Numbered from the stretch's first letter, positions 14,364 to 20,861 are shown. The stretch: 20,861 bases of DNA from JAGLQA01 sp023135565 (GCA_030639305.1 DAOWCY010000124.1:1-20861), one strand, 5' to 3'. A program made the numbers and translations. The notes: generated by a model not told the origin, from the letters alone.

Positions 14364-14577
14364 TAAATTCCTCCCTGGAAATCACTTCAGCGGAGTAGGA
14401 CAGTGCAGCAAATACATTCTCTTTGGTTAAATTCGGGTAGGCTGTCAATAACTCCTCTATAAGCATACCCTCGGACAACTTCTTCAATATAAGTTCAACA
14501 CTGATTCGCGTCCCTTTTATCACCGGCTTGCCCAGAAGTATTTCCGGGTTAACAATAATTTGCTTTTGATAATTCAT
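14353..14577 (-). CDS. DUF433 family protein, probable antitoxin partner
   Basis: A 74-residue protein starting MNYQKQIIVNPEILLGKPV and continuing KGTRISVELILKKL, the hallmark opening of DUF433, followed by a helical LTAYPNLTKENVFAAL segment that resembles a winged or homeodomain-like DNA-binding fold. The ATG at 14577 fits the family; two in-frame GTG codons at 14589 and 14586 are alternatives, and the predicted transcription start (14587) falls on them. It probably binds DNA and neutralises the DUF5615 protein encoded 11 bases inside its 3' end. Antitoxin-first order, unlike the PIN pair at 6335-6965. Confidence 0.83.
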   Translation of the reverse strand: MNYQKQIIVNPEILLGKPVIKGTRISVELILKKLSEGMLIEELLTAYPNLTKENVFAALSYSAEVISREEFIAS

Positions 14578-14593
14578 TATTTTCACCACCTAC

Positions 14594-14622
14594 ATTATGT
14601 CGAATAAATTCCCTTTTGTCAA
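14594..14622 (-). promoter_or_regulatory. Predicted promoter of the DUF433-DUF5615 pair
   Basis: On the minus strand perfect TTGACA (14622-14617), a 17-base spacer and CATAAT (14599-14594). The -35 directly abuts the Roco stop codon (14623-14625). The predicted start at 14587 would leave little or no leader. Confidence 0.68.
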
Positions 14623-16751
14623 CTATCCAGCCTCCTTTTTGCCGCGCCGCTTTTTGTCCCAGGCCAGCACCCTGTCGATGAGTCCTTTAATGTTTATATT
14701 GATAACACCGAAAAGACTGGGCTGGATGGAAATAAAATCGTTTAATTTTTTGGCTACGCTCTCTTTGTTATCTTTTTCATTGACGACTTTTTGTAAGAAT
14801 TTGAACACCATTTCTTCCAGGATTTTGGGATCGACGTCCTTGTTTTCGCTGACAACGGCGACAGCGCCTAACAGGTCTTTGACCCGGTATTTTTTTTCCG
14901 TTTCCGACAGGTAATATTTTTGCCCTTCTTTTTCGAAAAACAACAGTTGTTTATACGGAACGGTGGTTTCCAGGTCGTCGGGCAAGGGGATTAATTCTTT
15001 CACTTTTATTTTTTCGAAACTGCGGTGCAGGCGGCGCAGGGTGAGCAGCAGCGCGGCGAAGTAGTCCCGTTTTTGTTCCCCTACGACATAGATATAGATG
15101 CGTCGGGCCTGGTAGTCGGCTTTGACTACGGCGCGGGATTGGAAATCGCCGTCGGCCAGAACCACGCCGGTGCGCCACTGCAAATTATCGTCGATGTCGC
15201 GGTACATGTTGACGATAAAGCGCGGCATTACGCTGCGGGGCAAAAAATCGTACTCTAAAATAAAACGCAGCGAGTTGTCATAATCGAAATCTACACCCGG
15301 TTCTTGTACGGCCAAAAGATCGGGCACCAAAACGTTATGGCTGCTGCCCATGGGGTAGCATAGTTCGAACTTTTCCATCAAGCCGGTGATGAAGCGGTAC
15401 CTGTCCCGAGGATAGTCGTAATCCTCATCTTTTTCTTTTTTCAAAATTTCGTCCAGCATTTCCAATTTCAGCACGCCCCCGCTGTCGGCCAGGGCCGGGG
15501 AGTTGATGATTTTATAGACCGCGCCGGTGACCCATTCCGGTTCTAAAACGTGGGTGTCGTCCAATTCGAAATCGTCGAAATGCAGCGCTACGCCCAGGTC
15601 ATGAAGGAATCCCAGCAGGGTTTCCCGGTTTTTTTTGCCCGTGATTTTTTCTTTCCGGCACATGGTTTCGTAGGTTTCGCGATCGATGTAGTGGTCGTCC
15701 AATTTTTCCAAACGTTCTTTGATTTTGAACCAGGCCCCCGGCCAGGTGGTATGCATTAGTTCCACTTGCGCCAGTTCGTTAATCAGCGCCGCGCCGAAAT
15801 CGGTAATCCCTTCCTCGTTAGCGCAGGAGAGGCGGAAGAAGCCTTTGATATTTTTGCAGCAGGAATGGGCGGTTGAGATCGTGGCCCGGGTTCTGGTCGA
15901 TCTTATTCAGCACTACCAGCACCGGCGAATCGCCGCCGAAACTTTCGATATGTTTCAGCCAGTATTCGGTTTTTTCATCCCGCCTGCCGTCCAAAACCAG
16001 CACGTAGAGGCTGCGTTTGGAAAGGAAAAACTGGTGGGTGGCGTGCATGATCTCCTGGCCGCCGAAGTCCCAGGCGTTGACTGTGATCTCCCGGCCCCCG
16101 GTTTTTACCGGCCAGTGGTGGATATCGATGCCGTCGGTCTGGTTCTCTTCGGGGTTATAGCCCTGTTCCAGCAGGCGTTTAATCAGGCAGGTTTTGCCCG
16201 CGCCTCCGTCGCCCACGAAAAGCGCTTTGACTTCATTGACGGGCCGGGCTTCCTCTTCTTCCAGTTGCCGGAAATAGGCCCGCATCGCCTCTTTGCCCCG
16301 GCGGATAATTTCCGGCGGCGGATTTTCCAGGGGATTGCCTTTTAGATAGATTTTGCCTTCGCCGGTATAATCGCCCACTTCCAGTTCGGGTTTCAGGTCC
16401 AGGATGGCCGGGGGCAGGGTGGTGACGTTGTTACTTTCGGCATCTACATGCTTTAATCTTCTCAGCCCGGTGAGGGGGGAGAAGGTCGCTGATTTGATTT
16501 CCATACAAACTGAGCCCTTCCAGGTACCGGAACCGGGCTATCACCGGCGGGATGGCAGGCAAATTCATACCGAATAAGTTAATCCCTGTGACCCGTTTCC
16601 AGCCCCGGTTATCCCAGGCCACAATGTAACCGGGTCTTCTATCTATGACAATCTTGTCGAAATAGAGTAGCGGTAATTCTTGGCCAACCGCTTTTTCTAA
16701 TTCTATGAGCAGGTCTAAATCGGTTGGTTCCTTTTTTTTAAATAGCGCCAT
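14623..16751 (-). pseudogene. Roco-family LRR - Roc GTPase - COR protein, broken by two frameshifts
   Basis: Three pieces in three frames read as one protein. Piece 1 (16751 to about 16480) has an N-terminal region and leucine-rich repeats (VTGINLFGMNLPAIP, LEGLSLYGNQISDL). Piece 2 (about 16480-15855) continues the repeat (SPLTGLRRLKHVDA) and holds the Roc GTPase: P-loop GDGGAGKT, DFGGQE, NKID. Piece 3 (about 15855-14623) ends the Roc domain (IKGFFRLSCANEEGI) and holds the COR region (WFKIKERLEKLDDHYID) and C-terminal part. The first break is at a six-base C run (plus strand G6, 16474-16479), where removing one C restores the frame. The second is near 15846-15856. The ATG at 16751 has GGAGG five bases upstream. 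Sequencing error, decay or programmed shifting are all possible; the intact domains suggest a recent event or an error. Confidence 0.85.
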
Positions 16752-16769
16752 AAAAGCCTCCAAAGCCCG

Positions 16770-16815
16770 CCCTGCGGCGAAGCCGCTTATGGCCCCACCG
16801 TGCGTACGGGGCCGC
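16770..16815. repeat. Second-family palindromic repeat in the Roco leader
   Basis: Plus strand GCGGCGAAGCCGCTTATGG, then CCCCACCGTGCGTACGGGGC, closely matching 7085-7133. It lies between the Roco promoter and its ribosome site, so it would be transcribed as part of a leader of about 119 nt. Confidence 0.7.
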
Positions 16816-16876
16816 CAAACGGGCAAAATCAAAATGACAGGCGCCAAATCTCAAACCCTGTCCTGCCACCTCTAAA

Positions 16877-16905
16877 ATTATACACCAAAAAAATAAGAAA
16901 GGCAA
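16877..16905 (-). promoter_or_regulatory. Predicted promoter of the Roco gene
   Basis: On the minus strand TTGCCT (16905-16900), 17 bases, perfect TATAAT (16882-16877). The predicted start near 16870 gives a long leader containing the repeat. Confidence 0.6.
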
Positions 16906-16947
16906 AAAGTCAATGTTCAATGAGCGCTCGGTTCGCTGCCTAAAAAG

Positions 16948-17199
16948 TAGATGCGTCTACCCGGGGAGTAGAAGAGTCTAATCGAAAGGTAGACGTGTCT
17001 AATAAAAAGGTAGATGCGTCTACTTCTAAAGTAGAAGCTTCTAACAAAAAGATAGACTCTTCTGCCTCAAGAGTAGAAGAGTCCACCCCGAAAGTAGACG
17101 TTTCTACTTCAAAAGTAGATTCTTCTATCTTTAAGATAGAAGAATCTCACAAAAAGTTAGACGTGTCTAACGAAAAAGTAGAAGAGTCTAAAAAAAAAA
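16948..17199. repeat. Array of twelve exact 21-bp units, each a TAGA-N4-TCTA palindrome
   Basis: Palindromes begin at 16948, 16969, 16990, 17011, 17032, 17053, 17074, 17095, 17116, 17137, 17158 and 17179, with no insertion or deletion across 252 bases. Nine of twelve are full TAGA-N4-TCTA; the others differ by one base in the right arm. The four core bases and nine spacer bases vary. On the plus strand the array is open from 16944 to a TAA at 17202-17204 and reads as a 7-residue repeat of the form K-V-D/E-x-S-x-x. However, a TAA at 16941 precedes it and the only internal start is a GTG at 16995. Whether it is a site array or a gene remnant is open. Confidence 0.85.
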
Positions 17200-17204
17200 T
17201 GTAA

Positions 17205-17285
17205 AAATAACCAAACCGGCTGCCGGATCGCCCCTCCCCCGGAAGCGGCTTATACCCTACCCTGCCCACCCGGCGGGCCGCAGGG
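17205..17285. repeat. GC-rich palindromes abutting the mobA stop
   Basis: Includes CCGGC-T-GCCGG, a GGAAGCGGCTTAT block shared with the second repeat family, and CCCTGC/GCAGGG arms at 17260-17285, which start directly after the mobA stop codon on the minus strand. Confidence 0.55.
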
Positions 17286-17870
17286 TTAGTCGTTGTTCGT
17301 TTTTTCGACGTAAGCGCGGTAATCCGCCATAGTGTTGAGATTGCGATACCAGCCGCTGTTCTCAAAAGAAATATATTTTGTGCGGCACATGGGGAATAGT
17401 TTTATAATTTTCCTATGGCCCCGGGCCAATAGTTGGTCGATGCAGCGAATGACACTCTTATTATAAAAAGCAAAAAGAGGTTCATATTTGTCTTCCCCGG
17501 AAACAGGCACAACCACATCATAACCGGAAGTATAAGCGATCATCCGCTCGAGAAACGAAACATCTATATCCGGGATATCGCAGCCGGTCACGAAATTGAC
17601 CTCATTGGCGGAAGCCCTGAGTCCCGAAAGAATCCCCATCACCGGCCCCTGGCCGGGTTGTTCGTCGGTAATTATTTTGTAAGGCAAAAAGTCGAACAAA
17701 GCCGGGTTTTGAGCGCTGATCAAAATTTCCCCGAAATAAGGTTCCAGGTTGCGAACCACTCTTTCTATGAGTGTAAAACCGGAGATAGTCAGCAGGGCTT
17801 TGTTTTTTTCCATGCGTGTACTTTTTCCCCCGGCCAGTATGATCGCGCTTTTTTTGTTTTGCTTTATCAT
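17286..17870 (-). CDS. mobA: Molybdenum cofactor guanylyltransferase
   Basis: Attaches GMP from GTP to molybdopterin to make the MGD form of the cofactor. The 194-residue product has ILAGGKSTRMEKNKALL near the N-terminus (nucleotide-binding loop with the Lys), DEQPGQGPVMGILSGL, CDIPDID in place of the usual CDMP metal site, and the late NLNTMADY element. The ATG at 17870 is chosen over one five codons upstream because the promoter predicts transcription starting at 17869-17870. A general MobA-like nucleotidyltransferase cannot be excluded, but the motif set fits mobA well. No molybdoenzyme or other moa/mob gene is nearby. It is divergent from lepB. Confidence 0.88.
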   Translation of the reverse strand: MIKQNKKSAIILAGGKSTRMEKNKALLTISGFTLIERVVRNLEPYFGEILISAQNPALFDFLPYKIITDEQPGQGPVMGILSGLRASANEVNFVTGCDIPDIDVSFLERMIAYTSGYDVVVPVSGEDKYEPLFAFYNKSVIRCIDQLLARGHRKIIKLFPMCRTKYISFENSGWYRNLNTMADYRAYVEKTNND

Positions 17871-17875
17871 TTTAT

Positions 17876-17904
17876 AATATACCACTATCTAAGCCGAAGC
17901 TCAA
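17876..17904 (-). promoter_or_regulatory. Predicted promoter of mobA
   Basis: On the minus strand TTGAGC (17904-17899), 17 bases, TATATT (17881-17876). The predicted start is within one base of the ATG at 17870; no Shine-Dalgarno is present. Confidence 0.6.
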
Positions 17905-18091
17905 GCAAGGCCTGAAAGACATTTCTCCGCCGGGCGAAAACAATCCGCCATTAGCCCCGTAAAATGTAGGGGCCGGCTCTTGTTTGTTAACAATTGCTGA
18001 TAACCGGCAAGAGAAAGATGCGGCAGGCCGGGAGTGTCAGGTTCGGGCGCGTAGGTGACAGGATAATAGCTGTATGATTTTCGCAAGCTTA
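17905..18091. other. Unassigned intergenic region between mobA and lepB
   Basis: About 190 bases with hairpin potential: GCCCC/GGGGC flanking GTAAAATGTA (near 17955-17974) and CTCTTG/CAAGAG around 17977-18013. No tRNA, SRP RNA or 6S-like signature was recognised. A minus-strand open frame across it runs into lepB and looks like a shadow. A small structured RNA is possible but unsupported. Confidence 0.35.
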
Positions 18092-18120
18092 TTGATTTTA
18101 AGGGCAATATAGAGTAAAAT
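18092..18120 (+). promoter_or_regulatory. Predicted promoter of lepB
   Basis: TTGATT (18092-18097), 17 bases, TAAAAT (18115-18120). The predicted start, 18126-18127, coincides with the ATG at 18126. Confidence 0.65.
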
Positions 18121-18125
18121 AAAAT

Positions 18126-18998
18126 ATGACAGATAAAAACGAATATGAATACGAAAAAGAACATGAACCGGAACAGGTAGAAGAACCGGCACCGGATCAG
18201 GTTGAGCAAATAGAAGATAATTCCGTCGAATCAGGAGAACAGGACGAACCGGGAATAAAAAAAACCATCATCCTACGCGAATATTTCGAGTTGATTATAG
18301 AAGTGATCGTTTTTGTTTTCTTTATCAATGCGTTCCTGCTGCAAACTTATGTGATCCCGTCCTCATCCATGGAAGATTCCATGCTGATCGGCGATCACCT
18401 GCTGGTAGATAAGGTATGCTATTCCCACTCCTTAAGCATTATCGACAAACTTTTCCTGCCCCAGGTCAAAATAGATAGGGGGATGATCGTTACCTTCAGC
18501 GGACCTAACGAAATTTACCACAAAAGGGACGAAAAAAACCTGGTCAAGCGCGTCATCGCTCTCCCCGGGGATACCATTAAAGTGGTAAACGAAAAAGTCT
18601 TTGTGAACGGTAAACAAACCAAAGAACCTTATGTCTATTTTAAAGGCATGAAGCCCAGGGGTCAATTCCCGCCCCAACACGAGCAATGGCACTATGAGTT
18701 CCCCGAAAAATACAAAAAATGCGTGGTGTATACCGAATTAGGCAATGCTTTTAAAGTCCCGGAAAACCACTATTTTGCCATGGGTGACAACAGGAATTTC
18801 AGTTTCGACTGCCGCCATTGGGGGCCGCTGCCTGCCGACCTGATTATAGGTAAACCCTGGAGAATTTACTGGTCTTTCGAGTCTACTTCCAGCGACTATT
18901 TAAGTAACGGGTTCGTTCATAAACTAAAAGATATATTCCATACTATTATCAACTTTTTCTCCAAAACCCGCTGGAAACGGACATTCAAAAAATACTAA
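18126..18998 (+). CDS. lepB: Signal peptidase I
   Basis: Removes signal peptides from exported proteins at the outer face of the inner membrane. The 290-residue product begins with a very acidic, Glu-rich segment (residues 1-43), then one membrane helix (about 52-72). The S26 boxes follow: IPSSSMEDSM with the nucleophile Ser81, LVKRVIALPGD with the general-base Lys141, and MGDNRNFSFDCRHWGPLP at 219-236, where the common Asp-Ser-Arg is Asp-Cys-Arg. The acidic extension is unusual and would lie in the cytoplasm in a single-helix topology. The start is set by the promoter, which would give a leaderless mRNA. The FAD dehydrogenase gene follows on the same strand after a repeat element. Confidence 0.94.
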   Translation: MTDKNEYEYEKEHEPEQVEEPAPDQVEQIEDNSVESGEQDEPGIKKTIILREYFELIIEVIVFVFFINAFLLQTYVIPSSSMEDSMLIGDHLLVDKVCYSHSLSIIDKLFLPQVKIDRGMIVTFSGPNEIYHKRDEKNLVKRVIALPGDTIKVVNEKVFVNGKQTKEPYVYFKGMKPRGQFPPQHEQWHYEFPEKYKKCVVYTELGNAFKVPENHYFAMGDNRNFSFDCRHWGPLPADLIIGKPWRIYWSFESTSSDYLSNGFVHKLKDIFHTIINFFSKTRWKRTFKKY

Positions 18999-19156
18999 CC
19001 CTGCATCGCAGGGGGGGACGGCGTCCCCAGCCTCTTAGCCTCCGGCGGCCCTGCCGGGGGCCAAACTTTTGAAAAAGTTTGATCAAAACTTCTTATGATT
19101 TAGAAGCAAAAGCGCTCACACGCTGCCCCTGCCACGCACGTGGGGCCGCCGGAGGC
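18999..19156 (-). repeat. Composite palindromic element filling the gap after lepB
   Basis: It begins directly after the lepB TAA with CCCTGC-ATC-GCAGGG, then GGGGAC-GGC-GTCCCC, then the inverted copy of the 12475-12580 sequence (GCCTCCGGC, GGGGGCCAAACTTTT, GAAAAAGTTTGATC), and ends with a CCAC-GCAC-GTGG hairpin and GCCGGAGGC on the plus strand. The whole gap between two co-directional genes is made of this element. Confidence 0.82.
19151..19155 (+). promoter_or_regulatory. Ribosome binding site of the FAD dehydrogenase carried by the repeat
   Basis: GGAGG inside GCCGGAGGC, eleven bases before the ATG at 19167. No other Shine-Dalgarno is near. Confidence 0.6.
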
Positions 19157-19166
19157 AAGGGCTGCT

Positions 19167-20699
19167 ATGGGTTTTAAAATCTTAGAACTAAAATTACCCA
19201 CCGGTTTTGACCGGCAGGAATTAGAACAGCGAATAAAAAAAAAACTAAAAACCGTTGAATTTTCTTATACCATAGAAAAACAAAGTTTAGACGCCAGGAA
19301 AAAAGAGAATATCCACTGGCTTATTCGCGTAGGTGTTTCTTCCCCGGCCCTGCGCGGCCCGGGTCGAAAACCGCAGCCGGGTCTGGAAATACCTTTCAAA
19401 AAACGGGATAAAAAAGTGCTGCTGGTGGGCAGCGGGCCGGCCGGTTTTTTCTGCGCTTACGTTCTTGTGCTGGCCGGGTTCAAGGTGACGATTATAGAAC
19501 AGGGCAGCCGGGCGGCGGCAAGACTAAATCGCGTTTCCACCTTTGAACGCACCGGGCAATTAGACGAAAACGATAATTATGCTTTCGGCGAGGGGGGGGC
19601 GGGTACTTTTTCCGACGGCAAGCTGACCTCCAGGACGAAGTCCATCTCTAAAGAACGAAATTTTATCTTCCAATCTTATATCGAAGCAGGCGCCCCGGAA
19701 GAGATCGCTTATCTTGCCCACCCTCACCTTGGCAGCGATAACTTAGTGAAAATAGTCGCTAACCTGGGCCGGGAATACCTGCGCCGCGGCGGCGTTTTCC
19801 TCTTCAACACCAAAGTGCGGGACATCTACCTGAAAAACGGAATTGTCGAGGCTGTAGAAACCGGCAGCGGCAAAATCGAAGCGGACTATTTTGTTTTTGC
19901 CGCCGGTCATTCCGCTTATGAAACCTATCGCCTGCTTATGGGGAAGGGCGTTCCTTTCCGGGTGAAACCTTTTGCTATCGGCTGCCGGGTGGAACATCCC
20001 CAGGAACTGGTCAACTTAGGCCAGTGGGGCTGCTCAGCTTTACCGGGGGTCAAGGCGGCGGAATACCGGCTGACTTTCAAAGATAACGCCTATATGCCGG
20101 TATATTCTTTCTGCATGTGCCCGGGCGGCAAGGTGGTGCCTGCGGCTCCTTACAAAGGGCTGAACATCGTGAACGGCAAAAGCAATTACGCCAGGAACCT
20201 GCCTTTTGCCAATGCGGCGATAGTGGCCGGGATCAACCTTAATCACTTACTAAAAAAAGAAGTCGATCCCCTAAATGCCTTAGAGTGGTTGGAAAAACTG
20301 GAAAAGAATTTTTTCGCTCTTCCCGGTTCTTATGCGGCTCCGGCCTGTAAGATTGAGGATTTCTTGGGCGGAAGGATTTCTGCTTCGCTCAGCGGGTCCA
20401 GTTACCCCTTCCCCCTTTTCCCGGCGGATTTTAGAGACCTTTTCCCGGAGCCGGTCTGCACTTCCCTGCGGGCCGGGATGCAGCATTTTTGCAAAAAAAT
20501 GAAAGGTTTTGAGAAAGGTATTATGTTGGGTTTAGAGAGTAAAACATCCGCCCCTGTCCAGGCACTGCGGGAAAAAGGAGGCCGGAGCGCAGGTGTGAAA
20601 AATCTTTACATTTGCGGCGAAGGCGGCGGTTGGGCCGGGGGTATCGTTAGCTCCGCGGCGGACGGCATCAAAACAGCTTTAACTATCGCACAACCCTGA
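19167..20699 (+). CDS. FAD-dependent dehydrogenase of the COG2509 type
   Basis: A 510-residue flavoprotein of a widely conserved but functionally uncharacterised family. An N-terminal region of about 85 residues (MGFKILELKLP onward) precedes the Rossmann motif VLLVGSGPAGFFCAY and its closing Glu (TIIEQG). Then come the family hallmark GEGGAGTFSDGKLTSR, a central substrate domain (KPFAIGCRVEHP, YSFCMCPGGKVV) and the C-terminal FAD-contact YICGEGGGWAGGIVSSA with ADGIKTAL. The length is normal. The ATG at 19167 has the repeat-borne GGAGG upstream; a GTG nine codons earlier lies within the repeat and is rejected. It may be co-transcribed with lepB, since no promoter is visible between them. Substrate unknown. 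Confidence 0.9.
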   Translation: MGFKILELKLPTGFDRQELEQRIKKKLKTVEFSYTIEKQSLDARKKENIHWLIRVGVSSPALRGPGRKPQPGLEIPFKKRDKKVLLVGSGPAGFFCAYVLVLAGFKVTIIEQGSRAAARLNRVSTFERTGQLDENDNYAFGEGGAGTFSDGKLTSRTKSISKERNFIFQSYIEAGAPEEIAYLAHPHLGSDNLVKIVANLGREYLRRGGVFLFNTKVRDIYLKNGIVEAVETGSGKIEADYFVFAAGHSAYETYRLLMGKGVPFRVKPFAIGCRVEHPQELVNLGQWGCSALPGVKAAEYRLTFKDNAYMPVYSFCMCPGGKVVPAAPYKGLNIVNGKSNYARNLPFANAAIVAGINLNHLLKKEVDPLNALEWLEKLEKNFFALPGSYAAPACKIEDFLGGRISASLSGSSYPFPLFPADFRDLFPEPVCTSLRAGMQHFCKKMKGFEKGIMLGLESKTSAPVQALREKGGRSAGVKNLYICGEGGGWAGGIVSSAADGIKTALTIAQP

Positions 20700-20723
20700 T
20701 AAAAAATCATTATCCTGCCCCCG

Positions 20724-20848
20724 GCGGCCCTGCAATGCTGTTGCTTTAAGGAGAAAAGATGCCTCCGGCGGCTCTCCGAGGGCCAGGGGGAGGCTCCCCC
20801 TGGACCCCCATTATTGCTTCGCAAAACACACCAAGCCTTAAGGCAACA
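20724..20848. mobile_element. MITE-like element with terminal inverted repeats
   Basis: TGTTGCTTTAAGG (20740-20752) and CCTTAAGGCAACA (20836-20848) are inverted repeats with one mismatch. Looser pairing extends outward (GGCGGCC near 20724; the matching right flank runs to the window end). Between them lie GCCTCCGGC, the 21-base palindrome with arms CCAGGGGGAG and CTCCCCCTGG (20783-20803), and a GGACCCCC block also present in the aroE-aroK repeat. No ORF. The right boundary may extend beyond the window. Confidence 0.55.
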
Positions 20849-20861
20849 GTATTGGGCGGCC

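Noticed and set aside
15719..16345. Long plus-strand ORF opposite the Roco gene
   Set aside because: A shadow frame of the GC-rich Roc/COR coding sequence; the minus-strand motifs (P-loop, DFGGQE, NKID) are unambiguous.
16948..17199. CRISPR array
   Set aside because: Units are 21 bp with 12-bp imperfect palindromes and 9-bp spacers, far too short and variable for CRISPR, and no cas gene is near.
16995..17204. A 69-residue gene from a GTG inside the 21-bp array
   Set aside because: The start is only a GTG in the middle of a repeat unit, with no ribosome site or promoter, and the array begins earlier with the same periodicity. Kept as a repeat, with coding left as an open alternative.
17901..18209. 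Minus-strand ORF of 102 codons across the mobA-lepB gap
   Set aside because: Half of it is antisense to lepB and it would overlap both divergent promoters; no domain or ribosome site supports it.
1..20861. tRNA or rRNA genes
   Set aside because: I looked for T-loop-like GGTTCGA motifs with acceptor-stem pairing and for conserved rRNA segments and found none.

Overview
This is a 20.9 kb stretch of a bacterial chromosome with a Gram-negative-style envelope gene set: a leader peptidase, a probable lipoprotein, MurB and a periplasmic-type S41 protease. No rRNA or tRNA gene was seen, and no single gene fixes the phylum. The domain mix (an MJ0042-type zinc ribbon fused to FHA, a Roco GTPase, an AroE-AroK fusion) and the many GC-rich dispersed palindromes suggest a spirochaete or a poorly sampled candidate phylum. 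That placement is a guess.

Layout. (1) 1-350: the tail of an unknown ORF and a dispersed repeat. (2) 351-6047, minus strand: a shikimate operon in the order aroB, aroD, aroE-aroK fusion, aroA, aroC. It encodes all steps from DAHP to chorismate, with overlapping genes except for a repeat-filled gap before aroC. It has an extended -10 promoter near 6175-6204. (3) 6335-6965, minus: a PIN-domain toxin followed by a 58-residue antitoxin-like gene. (4) 7172-12449, plus: an S41 protease, then a tight three-gene set (zinc ribbon-FHA protein, membrane protein with a degenerate phosphodiesterase domain, propeller-like lipoprotein). (5) 12610-13536: murB. (6) 13582-16751, minus: a ThiS-like sulfur carrier, a DUF433/DUF5615 pair, and a Roco GTPase gene broken by two frameshifts. 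(7) 16948-17199: twelve exact 21-bp palindromic units. (8) mobA (minus) divergent from lepB (plus), then a COG2509-type FAD dehydrogenase, then another repeat element.

Three patterns cut across the window. First, several genes have a good sigma70-type promoter whose predicted transcription start falls on or within about one base of the start codon, with no leader and no Shine-Dalgarno: S41, FHA, lepB, mobA and the PIN gene, with DUF433 ambiguous. The aroB and Roco genes instead have leaders of about 120 nt, and Roco has a strong Shine-Dalgarno. Second, a family of hairpin repeats shares short conserved blocks while its stems differ by compensatory changes. One copy lies in frame inside the AroE-AroK linker, and composite copies fill whole intergenic gaps and supply the ribosome binding sites of murB and the FAD dehydrogenase. 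Third, the phosphodiesterase-like protein keeps the fold landmarks but appears to have lost its nucleophile and most metal ligands, which suggests a pseudoenzyme next to an FHA protein and a lipoprotein.
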